A DNA stretch of 64,000 nt from Agromyces sp. 3263 (GCF_031456545.1 NZ_JAVDUV010000002.1:1054001-1118000), one strand, 5' to 3'. Counted from the stretch's first letter, positions 52,139 through 62,222 are shown. The notes: generated by a model from the sequence alone, not told the origin. A program made the numbers and translations.

Positions 52139-52836
52139 GGGTCGGACTCCTCGTCGGTGGAGTGGGTGGCGGACGCAGCAGGGTCGGCGGATGCCGCAGG
52201 GTCGGCGGATGCCGCAGGGTCGGCGGATGCCGCAGGGTCGGCGGACGCCGCGGGGCCGGCGGACGACTCGCGCGCGATGCCGTGCACGACGAGGTGCGCG
52301 AGCGTGTCGACGTCGAGCCCGGTGGTCGGACCGAAGTGCGGCATCGCCGAGGCGAATGCGACGAGCCGCACGAACTTGAAGACGTCGGCGGGCGACACCC
52401 GGAGCGCCTCGAGGTCGGGGGCCAGCAGCTCCTCGAAGATGCCGAAGATGACCTCGGGCTCTGCCGACTGGGGCGGGCGGGGCTTGCCGCCGAGCGCCGC
52501 GAACACGCCGAAGATCCCCGTGAAGCGGTCGAGGAACCGGTCGAGGATGAGCTCGACCTTGAGCTCGAGCGGCAGCGTCGGGTCGATCTGCCGGAGGGCC
52601 GCGCGGAAGGGCTCGGGATCGAGGAACTCCTCGACGGCGGCGTCGATGATCGCCTCCTTGTCGTCGAAGACGCGGAAGAGCGTGCCCTCGGCGACGCCGG
52701 AGGCCTCGGCGATCTGCCTGGTGGTCACGTCGCGACCGAGTGCGACGAGGAGGGGAAGGGTCGCTCGCGCGATCGACGCACGGCGCTCATCGACGGACAT
52801 CGGCTTCGCACGGCTGGTTCGCACGGTGGTGGGCAT
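52132..52836 (-). CDS. TetR-family regulator of the ABC exporter
   Basis: The 234-residue protein has a TetR helix-turn-helix (about 30-75; VTTRQIAEASGVAEGTLFRV) and a helical ligand-binding part. The C-terminal tail (about 185-234) is five copies of a six-residue Ala/Ser/Asp/Pro unit encoded by 18-bp repeats and ends DEESDPC. It sits first in the operon and upstream lies a perfect operator, so it probably represses its own exporter until a substrate binds. The ATG follows TATTCT on the minus strand (52844-52849) by seven bases. Confidence 0.9.
   Translation of the reverse strand: MPTTVRTSRAKPMSVDERRASIARATLPLLVALGRDVTTRQIAEASGVAEGTLFRVFDDKEAIIDAAVEEFLDPEPFRAALRQIDPTLPLELKVELILDRFLDRFTGIFGVFAALGGKPRPPQSAEPEVIFGIFEELLAPDLEALRVSPADVFKFVRLVAFASAMPHFGPTTGLDVDTLAHLVVHGIARESSAGPAASADPAASADPAASADPAASADPAASATHSTDEESDPC
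52178..52267. repeat. Five 18-bp tandem repeats in the tetR tail
   Basis: Units read GCAGGGTCGGCGGATGCC on the plus strand, with two or three changed bases in the last copies. They encode the ASADPA tail of the regulator in frame and do not resemble CRISPR repeats. Confidence 0.9.
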
Positions 52837-52843
52837 GCGAGCG

Positions 52844-52849
52844 AGAATA
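52844..52849 (-). promoter_or_regulatory. Candidate -10 box of the tetR-exporter operon
   Basis: TATTCT on the minus strand, seven bases before the tetR ATG and immediately next to the operator. Confidence 0.6.
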
Positions 52850-52851
52850 AT

Positions 52852-52867
52852 GAGTGAGCGCTCACTC
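52852..52867. promoter_or_regulatory. TetR operator palindrome
   Basis: GAGTGAGCGCTCACTC is a perfect 16-bp palindrome, a form common in TetR operators. It covers the -35/-10 spacer region of the operon promoter, so binding would block RNA polymerase. Confidence 0.85.
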
Positions 52868-52898
52868 CGCAAGCGGAGTCACCCGTGTCCGCGGACGG

Positions 52899-52935
52899 CG
52901 AACGCCCCGGCGACCCAAGGTCGCCGAGGCGTTCG
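52899..52935. terminator. ispH terminator hairpin
   Basis: CGAACGCC (52899-52906) pairs with GGCGTTCG (52928-52935), with an inner GGCGACC/GGTCGCC stem. It lies just after the ispH stop and before the tetR promoter. Confidence 0.75.
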
Positions 52936-52960
52936 AATGCGGTCGGTCAGGCTGCGGCGG

Positions 52961-54052
52961 TCACGCGCGGGGCGCGGTCGTCCGGCCGCCGAGCGCCCGG
53001 GCGTCGCGGTTGCCCGCGAGGTCGCGGCGCAGCTCCTTCGGCAGCGAGAACATGAGGTCCTCCTCGGCCGTCTTGACCTCGGCGACGTCGCCGTAGCCGG
53101 CGTCGGCGAGGGCGTCGAGCAACTCCTTCACGAGCTCCTCGGGCACGGATGCCCCGCTCGTCACGCCGACGGTCTCGACGCCGTCGAGCCACTCCTGCTT
53201 GACCTCGCTCGCGTAGTCGACGCGGTAGGCGGCCTTGGCGCCGTACTCGAGCGCCACCTCGACGAGGCGCACGCTGTTAGAGCTGTTCGCCGATCCGACC
53301 ACGATCACCAGGTCGGCGTCGGTCGCCACCTTCTTGATCGCGACCTGGCGGTTCTGGGTGGCGTAGCAGATGTCGTCGCTCGGCGGGTCCTGCAGGTTCG
53401 GGAACCGCTCGCGCAGTCGCCGAACCGTCTCCATGGTCTCGTCGACCGAGAGCGTGGTCTGCGAGAGCCACACCACCTTGTCGGGGTCGCGCACCTCGAT
53501 GCTCGCCACGTCGTCGGGACTGTTCACGATGGTCACGTGCTGGGGCGCCTCGCCGGCGGTGCCCTCGACCTCCTCGTGGCCCTCGTGGCCGATGAGCAGG
53601 ATCTCGAAGTCGTCGCGCGCGAAGCGCACGGCCTCGCGGTGCACCTTGGTCACGAGCGGGCAGGTGGCGTCGATGGCGTGCAGGCCGCGGTCGGCGGCGG
53701 CGTTGACGACGGCGGGTGAGACCCCGTGCGCGCTGAAGACGACGTGGGCGCCGGGCGGCACCTCGTCGACCTCCTCGACGAAGACGGCGCCCTGCTGCTC
53801 GAGCTCGGTCACCACGTGGATGTTGTGCACGATCTGCTTGCGCACGTACACGGGGGCACCGTAGTGCTCGAGGGCCTTCTCGACGGCGATCACGGCACGG
53901 TCGACGCCGGCGCAGTACCCCCGGGGGGCGGCGAGGAGCACCCGCTTGTGTCCGGGGACCGGGATATCCTTGAGCCGGCCGCGCACGCCCGGCACGCGAG
54001 GCATGCCGAGACCGATCCGTGGGGAATCCGTCGTAGAGGTCACGGATTCCAT
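52961..54052 (-). CDS. ispH: 4-hydroxy-3-methylbut-2-enyl diphosphate reductase
   Basis: The 363-residue Fe-S enzyme makes IPP and DMAPP in the MEP pathway. Its three cluster cysteines are in [16 protein letters not shown] and [30 protein letters not shown] and [14 protein letters not shown] are further signatures. The start is taken at ATG 54052, but TAGGAT overlaps that ATG and lies seven bases before an in-frame GTG at 54043, which may be the real leaderless start. It diverges from xseA. The isoprenoid link reappears with the cis-prenyltransferase at 61364-62149. Confidence 0.94.
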   Translation of the reverse strand: MESVTSTTDSPRIGLGMPRVPGVRGRLKDIPVPGHKRVLLAAPRGYCAGVDRAVIAVEKALEHYGAPVYVRKQIVHNIHVVTELEQQGAVFVEEVDEVPPGAHVVFSAHGVSPAVVNAAADRGLHAIDATCPLVTKVHREAVRFARDDFEILLIGHEGHEEVEGTAGEAPQHVTIVNSPDDVASIEVRDPDKVVWLSQTTLSVDETMETVRRLRERFPNLQDPPSDDICYATQNRQVAIKKVATDADLVIVVGSANSSNSVRLVEVALEYGAKAAYRVDYASEVKQEWLDGVETVGVTSGASVPEELVKELLDALADAGYGDVAEVKTAEEDLMFSLPKELRRDLAGNRDARALGGRTTAPRA

Positions 54053-54104
54053 CCTACGTGGGCGTGATGGGGCCATCGGCTGCGGGCGAACAGGGAGAGA
54101 CGCG

Positions 54105-55364
54105 ATGACGGAGGCACCGGCCACACGTGAGCACCCGTGGCCCGTCGCGCTGCTCTCGGGCAAGCTCAAGGAGTATCTCGACCGGCTCGGCACCGTGTGG
54201 GTCGAGGGCGAGATCACCCAGTGGGGCGTCTCCGGGGGCAATGTCTACGGCAAGTTGAAAGACCTCGACGCCGACGCCACCATCTCGTTCACGATGTGGT
54301 CGTCCGTGAAGGCCCGCCTCGGCGAGGAGTTCAAGCAGGGCGATCACGCGATCCTCCTCGTGAAGCCGAGCTGGTGGGTCAAGGGCGGCTCGCTCTCGAT
54401 GCAGGTCTACGACATGAAGCACGTCGGGCTGGGCGACCTGCTCGAGCGCCTCGAGCGCCTGCGGTCGCAGCTCGCCGCCGAGGGCCTGTTCGACCAGGGC
54501 CGCAAGAAGCGGCTGCCGTTCCTGCCCGCGGTCGTCGGCCTCGTGACCGCGCGCGACAGCGACGCCGAACAGGACGTGCTGCGCAACGCCCGCCTGCGCT
54601 GGCCGGCCGTGGAGTTCCGCACCGCCTACGCATCCGTGCAGGGCGACCGCACCGCGCCCGAGGTCGTCAACGCCATCCGCCGGCTGGACGCCGACCCAGA
54701 GGTCGAGGTCATCATCGTGGCGCGCGGTGGCGGCGACTTCCAGAACCTGCTGGGGTTCAGCGACGAGCGGGTCGTGCGAGCGGCCGCGGCGGCATCCACC
54801 CCCATCGTCTCGGCGATCGGGCACGAGGCCGACCGCCCGCTCCTCGACGAGGTCGCCGACCTCCGGGCGTCCACGCCGACGGATGCCGCGAAGCGCGTGG
54901 TGCCCGACGTCGCCGAGGAGCTCGTGCGGGTCGAGCAGGTGCGGGCGCGCCTGGGCATGCGCCTGTCGTCGATCCTCGGCCGCGAGATCGACCGCATCGG
55001 CCACCTCCGCGCCCGTCCCGTGCTCGCCGACACCGGCTGGATCGTCGACCGCCGAGCCGAAGAGCTCACGAGGTGGGTGGCACGCGGCGCCGAGCTCGTC
55101 GAGCGCTGCATCGAGAAGCAGTCGGGGCGGGTCGGCGAGCTGCGCGGACACCTGCGCGCCCTCTCGCCGCAGGCGACGCTCGATCGCGGCTACGCCATCG
55201 TGCAGGGCGACGACGGGCATGTGCTGCGGGGCCCCGACGGCGCCCCCGAGGGTGCCCGCCTCACGCTCACCCTGGCCGAGGGCGCGCTCGGCGCCGTGTC
55301 GACGGGCGCGATCGTTCGCACGGCCCCCGGCGCCGCCGGCAGTGGCACTCGCGCGGCCGAGTAG
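54105..55364 (+). CDS. xseA: Exodeoxyribonuclease VII large subunit
   Basis: The 419-residue protein has an N-terminal OB-fold ([19 protein letters not shown]) and the catalytic core: [36 protein letters not shown] and [18 protein letters not shown], then a helical C-terminal part ending with [14 protein letters not shown]. With XseB it degrades single-stranded DNA. AGGGAGAG precedes the ATG; xseB follows 53 bases later. Confidence 0.95.
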   Translation: MTEAPATREHPWPVALLSGKLKEYLDRLGTVWVEGEITQWGVSGGNVYGKLKDLDADATISFTMWSSVKARLGEEFKQGDHAILLVKPSWWVKGGSLSMQVYDMKHVGLGDLLERLERLRSQLAAEGLFDQGRKKRLPFLPAVVGLVTARDSDAEQDVLRNARLRWPAVEFRTAYASVQGDRTAPEVVNAIRRLDADPEVEVIIVARGGGDFQNLLGFSDERVVRAAAAASTPIVSAIGHEADRPLLDEVADLRASTPTDAAKRVVPDVAEELVRVEQVRARLGMRLSSILGREIDRIGHLRARPVLADTGWIVDRRAEELTRWVARGAELVERCIEKQSGRVGELRGHLRALSPQATLDRGYAIVQGDDGHVLRGPDGAPEGARLTLTLAEGALGAVSTGAIVRTAPGAAGSGTRAAE

Positions 55365-55405
55365 AGCTCCGGCCGACGCCGCCGGGGAGGGTCGGTGCGG
55401 CCGAA

Positions 55406-55411
55406 TAGAAT
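55406..55411 (+). promoter_or_regulatory. Candidate -10 box, xseB
   Basis: TAGAAT, six bases before the xseB ATG at 55418. It would give xseB and the following genes a leaderless transcript of their own inside the xse cluster. Confidence 0.6.
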
Positions 55412-55417
55412 GGACGC

Positions 55418-55666
55418 ATGCCCCCCACCACGGATGTCGCGTCGCTGAGCTACGAGCAGGCACGCGACGAGCTCGTGCAGGTCGTGGCCGAGCTCGAGCA
55501 GGGCTCCGCCACGCTCGAGCAGTCGCTCGCGCTGTGGGAGCGCGGCGAGGCGCTCGCCGCACGGTGCGAGGAGTGGCTGATCGGCGCGAAGGCACGCCTC
55601 GACGCCGCGCGGGCCGGGTCGGGGCGCGGTGCGCCTGCGGCATCCGACGACGGCAGCGCTCGCTGA
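55418..55666 (+). CDS. xseB: Exodeoxyribonuclease VII small subunit
   Basis: The 82-residue protein has the XseB helical core: [19 protein letters not shown], then [22 protein letters not shown]. It forms a stoichiometric complex with XseA. A promoter-like box lies six bases upstream. Its stop overlaps the next ATG (TGATG). Confidence 0.94.
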   Translation: MPPTTDVASLSYEQARDELVQVVAELEQGSATLEQSLALWERGEALAARCEEWLIGAKARLDAARAGSGRGAPAASDDGSAR

Positions 55667-56310
55667 TGGCGGCACCGAAGCCGCCGCGCGTCGTCGCCGA
55701 ACTGGGCCGGCCCGAGACGCCCGAGGAGACCGCGGCGCGCAAGGCCGAGAACTCCCGCAAGCACCGGCAGCGGCAGACGCTGAAGAACCTCGTGCTCGCC
55801 CTGGCGGCGAGCCTCCTCGTGGTCCTCGTCATCGTGCTGCTGGTGCCGCGCAGCGACACCGCGATGGAGCGCGACATCGACGTGGCGGCCGTCGCCGAGC
55901 AGGCGCAGGTCGTGAGCGACGTGCCGCTCGCCGTGCCCGACCTGCCCGAGGGGTGGCGCGCCAACGCCGCCGAGCTCCGCAAGTCCTCCGTCGACGGGGT
56001 GACCGCGTGGTACGCGGGCTACCTCACGCCGAGCGACGAGTACATCGGCATGTACCAGGGCCTCGAGGCGAACCCCACCTGGGTCGCCGAGCTCCTCGCC
56101 CGCACCATCGCCACGAGCACCGTCACCGTCGACGGCGTCGAGTGGACCGTGTACGACAACCGCCAGACCGGCGACGACGTGGGCAACGCCCGGTACGGCC
56201 TCACCACCGAGGCCGGCGACAGCACGTTCGTGCTGCTCGGCACCGGCACGCCCGAGGAGTTCGAGACGATCGCGACCGCGCTCGTTCCCGCCATCGACGC
56301 CCAGCGCTGA
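55666..56310 (+). CDS. DUF4245 family membrane protein
   Basis: The 214-residue protein has a basic cytoplasmic start (AARKAENSRKHRQRQ), one membrane helix (about 42-60) and an outer domain with VPDLPEGWRANAAELRKS, EYIGMYQGLEANP and WTVYDNRQ, the DUF4245 pattern common in actinobacteria beside xse and fum genes. The role is unknown; an envelope-associated function is assumed from topology. Confidence 0.8.
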   Translation: MAAPKPPRVVAELGRPETPEETAARKAENSRKHRQRQTLKNLVLALAASLLVVLVIVLLVPRSDTAMERDIDVAAVAEQAQVVSDVPLAVPDLPEGWRANAAELRKSSVDGVTAWYAGYLTPSDEYIGMYQGLEANPTWVAELLARTIATSTVTVDGVEWTVYDNRQTGDDVGNARYGLTTEAGDSTFVLLGTGTPEEFETIATALVPAIDAQR

Positions 56311-56321
56311 GAGGAGCCGCC

Positions 56322-56981
56322 ATGAGCGAGCAGCCGACGACGGAACGCCCCACCACCCCAGCCGACACCTGGCGTGAACTTCGCCGCGGCAACGAGCGCT
56401 TCATCGCCGGCGAGCCGCAGCACCCCCGTCAGGACGTCGATCACCGCACGTCCCTCGCCCACCAGCAGCGTCCGCTGGTCGCGATCTTCGGATGCAGCGA
56501 CTCGCGCCTGTCGGCCGAGATCATCTTCGACGTCGGCCTCGGCGACGCCTTCGTGGTGCGCAACGCCGGACAGGTGATCTCCGACTCGGTGCTCGGCTCG
56601 CTCGAGTACGCGGTCGGAGTGCTCGGCGTGCCACTCATCCTCGTGCTCGGCCACGACGAGTGCGGTGCCGTCCGCGCCGCGATCGACTCCCAGGGCGACG
56701 ACGCTCCGCCGCTGCCCGCGCACATCGCAAGCCTCGTCGACCGCATCGTCCCCGCCGTCCGTCGCGTCGCCGGCGTCGAGGCCGGGGCACCGATCTCGGC
56801 CTCCGATGTCGACGCGAGCTACGTCGGCCGGGAGCACCTGCGCGACACCGTGGCCGAGCTCCTCGAGAGCTCCGAGATGATCAGCGACGCGATCGCAGCG
56901 GGTACGCTGGCTATCGTCGGCGCGAACTACCGCCTGGTCGAGGGTCGCGCCGAGACCGACATCGTCGTCGGACGCATCTGA
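56322..56981 (+). CDS. Beta-class carbonic anhydrase
   Basis: The 219-residue zinc enzyme interconverts CO2 and bicarbonate. Zinc ligands are in [12 protein letters not shown] (Cys-x-Asp-x-Arg) and LGHDECGAV (His-x2-Cys); [22 protein letters not shown] is also conserved. It lies 11 bases after the DUF4245 gene behind GAGGAG and likely belongs to the same transcript. Confidence 0.93.
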   Translation: MSEQPTTERPTTPADTWRELRRGNERFIAGEPQHPRQDVDHRTSLAHQQRPLVAIFGCSDSRLSAEIIFDVGLGDAFVVRNAGQVISDSVLGSLEYAVGVLGVPLILVLGHDECGAVRAAIDSQGDDAPPLPAHIASLVDRIVPAVRRVAGVEAGAPISASDVDASYVGREHLRDTVAELLESSEMISDAIAAGTLAIVGANYRLVEGRAETDIVVGRI

Positions 56982-57055
56982 CCGCCGCATTCGCGGCACT
57001 CGCCGGCCCGGGCTCGCGAACCGAGCCCCGGCACGCAACCGAAGGGGATCACACC

Positions 57056-58468
57056 GTGGTGGACAACGCCGCCGACTACCGCATCGAGCACGACACGATG
57101 GGCGAGGTGCGGGTTCCCGCGTCAGCGCTCTACCGCGCGCAGACGCAGCGCGCCGTCGAGAACTTCCCCATCTCGGGCTCCGGCCTCGAGGTCCAGCAGG
57201 TGCAGGCGCTCGCGCGCATCAAGAAGGCCGCAGCGCAGGCGAACGCCCGCCTCGGAGTGCTCGACCCCGCCATCGCGCAGGCCATCGAGCACGCCGCCGA
57301 CGAGGTCATCGCGGGTGAGCACGACATCGCCACGCACTTCCCGGTCGACGTCTACCAGACCGGCTCCGGCACCTCGTCGAACATGAACATGAACGAGGTG
57401 CTCGCGACCCTCGCCACGCAGAAGCTCGGCTCGCCCGTGCACCCCAACGACCACGTCAACGCGTCGCAGTCGTCGAACGACGTCTTCCCCACGTCGGTGC
57501 ACATCGCGGTGACCGCCGCGCTCATCGACGACCTGATCCCCGCGCTCGACCACCTCGCGGTCGCGCTCGAGGCGAAGGCCGAGCAGTGGGCCGGCGTCGT
57601 CAAGGCCGGTCGCACCCACCTCATGGACGCGACGCCCGTCACCCTCGGCCAGGAGTTCGGCGGCTACGCCCGCCAGGTGCGCCTCGGCATCGAGCGCGTG
57701 CGCTCGGCCCTCCCCCGCGTCGCCGAGGTCCCGCTCGGCGGCACCGCCGTCGGCACGGGCATCAACACGCCCGCCGGCTTCCCGCAGCTCGTGATCGAGC
57801 TGCTGCAGCAGGAGACCGAGCTGCCGATCACCGAGGCCGTCGACCACTTCGAGGCGCAGGCCAACCGCGACGGCCTGGTCGAGGCATCCGGGGCGCTGCG
57901 CACCATCGCCGTGAGCCTCACCAAGATCGCGAACGACCTGCGCTGGATGGGCTCCGGCCCCAACACCGGCCTCGGCGAGCTGTCGATCCCCGACCTGCAG
58001 CCGGGCTCGTCGATCATGCCCGGCAAGGTGAACCCCGTCGTGCCCGAGGCCGTGCTCATGGTCGCGGCGCGCGTCATCGGCAACGACGCCACGGTCGCCT
58101 GGGCCGGGGCATCCGGAGCGTTCGAGCTCAACGTGCAGATCCCCGTGATGGGCACCGCGCTGCTCGAGTCCATCCGGCTGCTCGCCAACTCGGTGCGGGT
58201 GCTGGCCGACAAGACGATCGACGGCCTCGAGGCCAACGTCGAGCGCGCCACCGCCCTTGCCGGCATGTCGCCCTCGATCGTCACGCCGCTCAACAAGCTC
58301 ATCGGCTACGAGGCCGCCGCGAAGATCGCGAAGCACTCCGTGGCGAAGGGCATCACGGTGCGCGAGGCCGTGATCGACCTCGGCTACGTCGAGCGCGGCG
58401 AGCTCACCGAGGAGCAGCTCGACGCCGCACTGGACCTGCTCTCGATGACGCGCCCGCCGCAGGCCTGA
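57056..58468 (+). CDS. fumC: Class II fumarate hydratase
   Basis: The 470-residue TCA-cycle enzyme interconverts fumarate and malate. It has [36 protein letters not shown]-type [11 protein letters not shown] and the fumarase signature [18 protein letters not shown] lies eight bases before the GTG at 57056; a second GTG one codon later is possible. A large terminator structure follows. Confidence 0.96.
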   Translation: MVDNAADYRIEHDTMGEVRVPASALYRAQTQRAVENFPISGSGLEVQQVQALARIKKAAAQANARLGVLDPAIAQAIEHAADEVIAGEHDIATHFPVDVYQTGSGTSSNMNMNEVLATLATQKLGSPVHPNDHVNASQSSNDVFPTSVHIAVTAALIDDLIPALDHLAVALEAKAEQWAGVVKAGRTHLMDATPVTLGQEFGGYARQVRLGIERVRSALPRVAEVPLGGTAVGTGINTPAGFPQLVIELLQQETELPITEAVDHFEAQANRDGLVEASGALRTIAVSLTKIANDLRWMGSGPNTGLGELSIPDLQPGSSIMPGKVNPVVPEAVLMVAARVIGNDATVAWAGASGAFELNVQIPVMGTALLESIRLLANSVRVLADKTIDGLEANVERATALAGMSPSIVTPLNKLIGYEAAAKIAKHSVAKGITVREAVIDLGYVERGELTEEQLDAALDLLSMTRPPQA

Positions 58469-58478
58469 CCCGCGCCCT

Positions 58479-58550
58479 CGCGGAGGAGATCCGCACGAGC
58501 GGAGGATCGGGCGAATCGCCCGGCCTCCCTCGGCGCCGATCTCCTCCGCG
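58479..58550. terminator. Composite bidirectional terminator
   Basis: CGCGGAGGAGATC (58479-58491) pairs with GATCTCCTCCGCG (58538-58550); the loop holds a further CGGGCG/CGCCCG stem. It lies between convergent fumC and the PhoH gene. Confidence 0.75.
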
Positions 58551-58564
58551 CGAGCCGACCGACC

Positions 58565-59944
58565 CTAGGTCAGCTCCGCCCCGTCGAGCATCTCCGACAC
58601 GAGCGCAGCGATGGCCGAGCGCTCCGAGCGGGTCAACGTGATGTGGGCGAACAGCGGATGCCCCTTCAGCGTCTCGATCACGCTCGCGACGCCGTCGTGG
58701 CGGCCCACCCTCAGGTTGTCGCGCTGCGCGACGTCGTGGGTGAGCACGACCCGCGAGTTCTGGCCGATGCGGGAGAGCACGGTGAGCAGCACATTGCGCT
58801 CCAGCGACTGCGCCTCGTCGACGATCACGAACGCGTCGTGCAGGGAGCGCCCGCGGATGTGCGTCAGCGGCAGTACCTCGAGGATGCCCCGATCGACGAC
58901 CTCCTCGAGCACGTTGTCGGAGACGACGGAGCCGAGCGTGTCGAACACGGCCTGGCCCCATGGGTTCATCTTCTCGCCCTGGTCGCCCGGCAGGTAGCCG
59001 AGCTCCTGGCCACCGACCGCGTACAGGGGGCGGAACACCATGATCTTCTTGTGCTGCTGGCGTTCGAGCACCATCTCGAGCCCGGCGCAGAGGGCGAGGG
59101 CCGACTTTCCGGTGCCGGCCCGACCGCCGAGCGAGAGGATGCCGACCTCGGGGTCGAGGAGCAGGTCGATCGCGAGGCGCTGCTCGGCCGAGCGACCGTG
59201 CACGCCGAAGACGTCGCGGTCTCCGCGCACGAGCCGGACCTCGCGCTCGCCGACGACGCGGCCGAGCGCCGAGCCGCGCTCGGAGTGGATGACGAGCCCG
59301 GTGTTCACGGGCATGCCCTGCACCTCGTCGGTCGTCATGCGCTCGTGCTCGTAGAGCTTCGCCATGTCGTTGGAGCCGAGCGACAGCTCGGCCATGCCCG
59401 TCCACCCGGAGTCGAGGGCGAGCTCGGCCCGGTACTCCTGGGCGTCGAGGCCGATCGATGCGGCCTTGACGCGGAGCGGCAGGTCTTTCGAGACCACGGT
59501 CACGGCGACGCCGTCGTTGGCGAGGTTCGCCGCGCAGGCGAGGATGCGGGAGTCGTTGTCGCCGAGCTGGAGTCCGCTCGGCAGCACCGAGGGGCTCGAG
59601 TGGTTGAGCTCGACCCGCAGCGAGCCGCCGTCGCCCACCGGAATGGGGAAGTCGAGTCGTTCGTGCTCGACGCGCAGCTCGTCGAGGATCCGCAGCGACT
59701 GGCGCGCGAAGTACCCGATCTCGGGGTCGTTGCGCTTGGCTTCGAGTTCCGTGATGACGACGACGGGAAGGACCACCGCGTGCTCGGCGAACCTGAACAG
59801 CGCCCGGGGGTCCGACAGGAGCACCGAGGTGTCGAGCACGTACGTCCGCTCGGACTGCGCGGCGCCCGTGGGCGCCGAGGCATCCGGCCGCATCTTGCGA
59901 TTCGACGACCGACCGACGGACTGGGAGGTTTCGAGTGAGGCCAC
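58565..59944 (-). CDS. PIN-PhoH (PhoH2-type) RNase/helicase
   Basis: The 459-residue protein fuses a PIN nuclease domain (about 30-170; [15 protein letters not shown] with acidic residues, [10 protein letters not shown] and a later [12 protein letters not shown]) to a PhoH ATPase (about 240-445; [18 protein letters not shown]alker [15 protein letters not shown]alker [13 protein letters not shown]). PhoH2 proteins unwind and cleave RNA in mycobacteria. GTG 59944 is preferred because AGGAG lies at the right distance, though ATG 59965 is also open. Confidence 0.9.
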   Translation of the reverse strand: MASLETSQSVGRSSNRKMRPDASAPTGAAQSERTYVLDTSVLLSDPRALFRFAEHAVVLPVVVITELEAKRNDPEIGYFARQSLRILDELRVEHERLDFPIPVGDGGSLRVELNHSSPSVLPSGLQLGDNDSRILACAANLANDGVAVTVVSKDLPLRVKAASIGLDAQEYRAELALDSGWTGMAELSLGSNDMAKLYEHERMTTDEVQGMPVNTGLVIHSERGSALGRVVGEREVRLVRGDRDVFGVHGRSAEQRLAIDLLLDPEVGILSLGGRAGTGKSALALCAGLEMVLERQQHKKIMVFRPLYAVGGQELGYLPGDQGEKMNPWGQAVFDTLGSVVSDNVLEEVVDRGILEVLPLTHIRGRSLHDAFVIVDEAQSLERNVLLTVLSRIGQNSRVVLTHDVAQRDNLRVGRHDGVASVIETLKGHPLFAHITLTRSERSAIAALVSEMLDGAELT

Positions 59945-60187
59945 GACCGCTCCTGCCCCGAGCATTCCGCTCGGCTCTCGCGCCGGCCGGCGATCCTCCT
60001 ACGAGCGGTTCACGAGCCGACTCGATCGGACACCTTGCCCGATGGGTTGAGCGTACGTCGGGCATCCGACACCGGTCGGTCCGACACGCGAACAGTTCAC
60101 ACCGTGTTCACACGCCGACGACGGGATGCCGCGCACGAGTGCGTGCGCCGCCGAGCGGAGGCCGCGACCCCGGCGCGTGCGGCCGGC

Positions 60188-61306
60188 TCAGTACGACGCG
60201 GCCGTGCCGTACGACACGAACGCGGCGCGGAGCATGTCGAGCGTCTCCTCGCTGGTGGCCGCGTGCACGCTGAGGCGCACCTGGCCCTGCCGGGTGGTCG
60301 CCGTCACGCCATGGTTGTGCATCGAGGCGGTGAGGTAGGTGACCTGTCCCGCCGGCGGCTCGAGCACGACGATGCCGGCGCGCTCCTGCTCGTCGCGCGA
60401 GCTCACCACGGGCACGGCGAACTCGTCGGCCAGTTCGATCACCCGGCTCACCCGCTCCGCCACCGCGGTGTTGATCTCGGGCACGCCGGCCTGCGCGATG
60501 TCCTCGAGGGCGGCCGCGAAGCGGGCCTCGGCGATGGGGTCGGGGTTCGACACGCGGTAGGCGCGGGCGCCGGGAGCGGGTGGCGGCACGTGGTCCCACG
60601 GCTCCGCCTCCTCGGTGCCGGTGAATCCCGAGAACACGGGAGTGAGTCGTTCGAGGGCTCGCGGCGACAGGGCCATGAGGCCGGTGCCCCAGCCCGCGCG
60701 GCACCACTTCTGGCCGCCCGTCACGACGACGTCGGCCGCCTCCCACGGCGCGTCCACGACCCCGAAGCCCTGGATGGCGTCGACGATGAGCAGCCGGTCG
60801 CCGATCACCTGCCGGATGCCCTCGATGTCGCAGAGGTAGCCCGTTCGGGAGTCCACGAGGCTCACGGCGACCGCCGCGACGTTCGACTCCAGCTGCTCGC
60901 GGATCTGGCCGGGGGTCACCTTGCCGTGGTCGGTCTCGAGCCAGGCCGGCTGCACGGCGTGCAGCGCCTCCTGCGCCCGAACGGCCGCGATCGGCACGCT
61001 CGGGAACTCTCCGGGCGAGAGGAGCACGCTGCCCGTGAGCCCGAACATGGCATGCATGAGCCCCTGGGAGGTGTTCGGCTGGAACACGATCGCGTCCGCG
61101 GGGAATCCGAGCAACGCGGATGCCGCGGCGCGCACCCGCGCGTCCTGCTCGGCGAACACGTCGACACTGCCGTGGCGCGCGCGCTGGAGCACCTGGGTGA
61201 GCGCGAAGGACTCCTCGGCGGCGGCGGTCGCGAGCGGGCCGAACCGACCGTAGTCGAGGTACCCGGGCTCATCGGTGAACCCGGCGATGAATGCGTCGAT
61301 GGTCAC
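60188..61306 (-). CDS. Class V aminotransferase-fold PLP enzyme
   Basis: The 372-residue protein has FQPNTSQGLMHAMFG (phosphate-binding turn), VDSRTGYLCDIEGI, LLIVDAIQGFGVVDAPW and the PLP lysine in VTGGQKWCRAG. It resembles NifS/kynureninase-type group V aminotransferases, but without the mobile Cys loop of desulfurases. The substrate is unknown. The GTG start follows AGAAGGGGG. The 243 bases to the PhoH start hold no gene. Confidence 0.82.
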   Translation of the reverse strand: MTIDAFIAGFTDEPGYLDYGRFGPLATAAAEESFALTQVLQRARHGSVDVFAEQDARVRAAASALLGFPADAIVFQPNTSQGLMHAMFGLTGSVLLSPGEFPSVPIAAVRAQEALHAVQPAWLETDHGKVTPGQIREQLESNVAAVAVSLVDSRTGYLCDIEGIRQVIGDRLLIVDAIQGFGVVDAPWEAADVVVTGGQKWCRAGWGTGLMALSPRALERLTPVFSGFTGTEEAEPWDHVPPPAPGARAYRVSNPDPIAEARFAAALEDIAQAGVPEINTAVAERVSRVIELADEFAVPVVSSRDEQERAGIVVLEPPAGQVTYLTASMHNHGVTATTRQGQVRLSVHAATSEETLDMLRAAFVSYGTAASY

Positions 61307-61363
61307 GTACGCCCCCTTCTCCGAGCCATATCATGACAGACCCCAGCCGGTGTGTGAGCGTTC

Positions 61364-62149
61364 TCACCCGCCGAATCTGCGGTGGCGCTTCGCATAGTCG
61401 CGCAGCGCCCGGAGGAAGTCGACCTGCCGGAGGTCGGGCCCGAGGGCCTCGACGAAGTAGAACTCGCTGTGCGCGGCCTGCCACAGCATGAAGTCGCTGA
61501 GGCGCTGCTCCCCCGACGTGCGGATCACCAGGTCGGGGTCGGGCTGACCGCCGGTGTACAGGTGCTCGCCGATCAGGTCGGGGGTGAGTCGCTCGGCCAG
61601 ATCCTCCAGGCTCCGCCCCTCGGCGTGGTGCGCCGCCACGATGGAGCGCATCGCGTCGGTGATCTCCTTGCGTCCGCCGTACCCGACCGCGAGGTTCACG
61701 TGCAGGCCCCGCTTGTCGGCCGTGCGGTGCTCGGCGGCGTCGAGTGCGGCCACGAGCGGCGCGGGCAGGCCGGCATCCGACCCCACGTGCTGGACCCGCC
61801 AGTCGCGATAGTGCGAGAGCTCCTCGGCGAGCTCGGCGATGATCTCGATCAGGTCGGCGAGCTCGGCGCTGGGCCGGTTCCCGAGGTTGTCGCTGGAGAG
61901 CAGGTAGAGCGTGACGACGGAGATGCCCAGGTCGTCGCACCACTCCAGGAACTCGCGCATCTTCGCGGCGCCGGCGCGATGGCCGTGCGCGGCGCTGTCG
62001 TACCCGAGCTGCCGGGCCCACCGCCGGTTGCCGTCGATGATCATGGCGACGTGCCGGGGCAGCGCGGCTGGGTCGAGTCCACGCCGGAGGCGGTTCCCGT
62101 AGAGGCGATAGAGGATGCCGCGACCGAGGGGCTGATCGCTGGTCTGCAC
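61364..62149 (-). CDS. Cis-prenyltransferase (Z-isoprenyl diphosphate synthase)
   Basis: The 261-residue enzyme builds cis-polyprenyl diphosphate carriers for wall synthesis. HVAMIIDGNRRWAR holds the catalytic Asp, then GHRAGAAKMREFLEW, LYLLSSDNLGNRP, and the C-terminal block VIRTSGEQRLSDFMLWQAAH. Whether it is UppS or the short-chain actinobacterial type is not decided. TAGCGT on the minus strand (62156-62161) lies six bases before the GTG. Confidence 0.92.
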   Translation of the reverse strand: MQTSDQPLGRGILYRLYGNRLRRGLDPAALPRHVAMIIDGNRRWARQLGYDSAAHGHRAGAAKMREFLEWCDDLGISVVTLYLLSSDNLGNRPSAELADLIEIIAELAEELSHYRDWRVQHVGSDAGLPAPLVAALDAAEHRTADKRGLHVNLAVGYGGRKEITDAMRSIVAAHHAEGRSLEDLAERLTPDLIGEHLYTGGQPDPDLVIRTSGEQRLSDFMLWQAAHSEFYFVEALGPDLRQVDFLRALRDYAKRHRRFGG

Positions 62150-62155
62150 GGCACT

Positions 62156-62161
62156 ACGCTA
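62156..62161 (-). promoter_or_regulatory. Candidate -10 box, cis-prenyltransferase
   Basis: TAGCGT on the minus strand, exactly six bases before the GTG at 62149. Confidence 0.6.
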
Positions 62162-62210
62162 CCGCTCCGCCATCGCGGGGACTCACAGCCGCGGACGACG
62201 GGCGTTGGCC

Positions 62211-62216
62211 TACGCT
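62211..62216 (+). promoter_or_regulatory. Candidate -10 box, hemolysin III family gene
   Basis: TACGCT, exactly six bases before the ATG at 62223. Confidence 0.6.
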
Positions 62217-62222
62217 GTGTGC

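Noticed and set aside
60066..60187. Possible tRNA or small RNA gene in the gap before the aminotransferase
   Set aside because: No cloverleaf, anticodon-arm or terminator structure could be found by eye; no tRNA was seen anywhere in the window.
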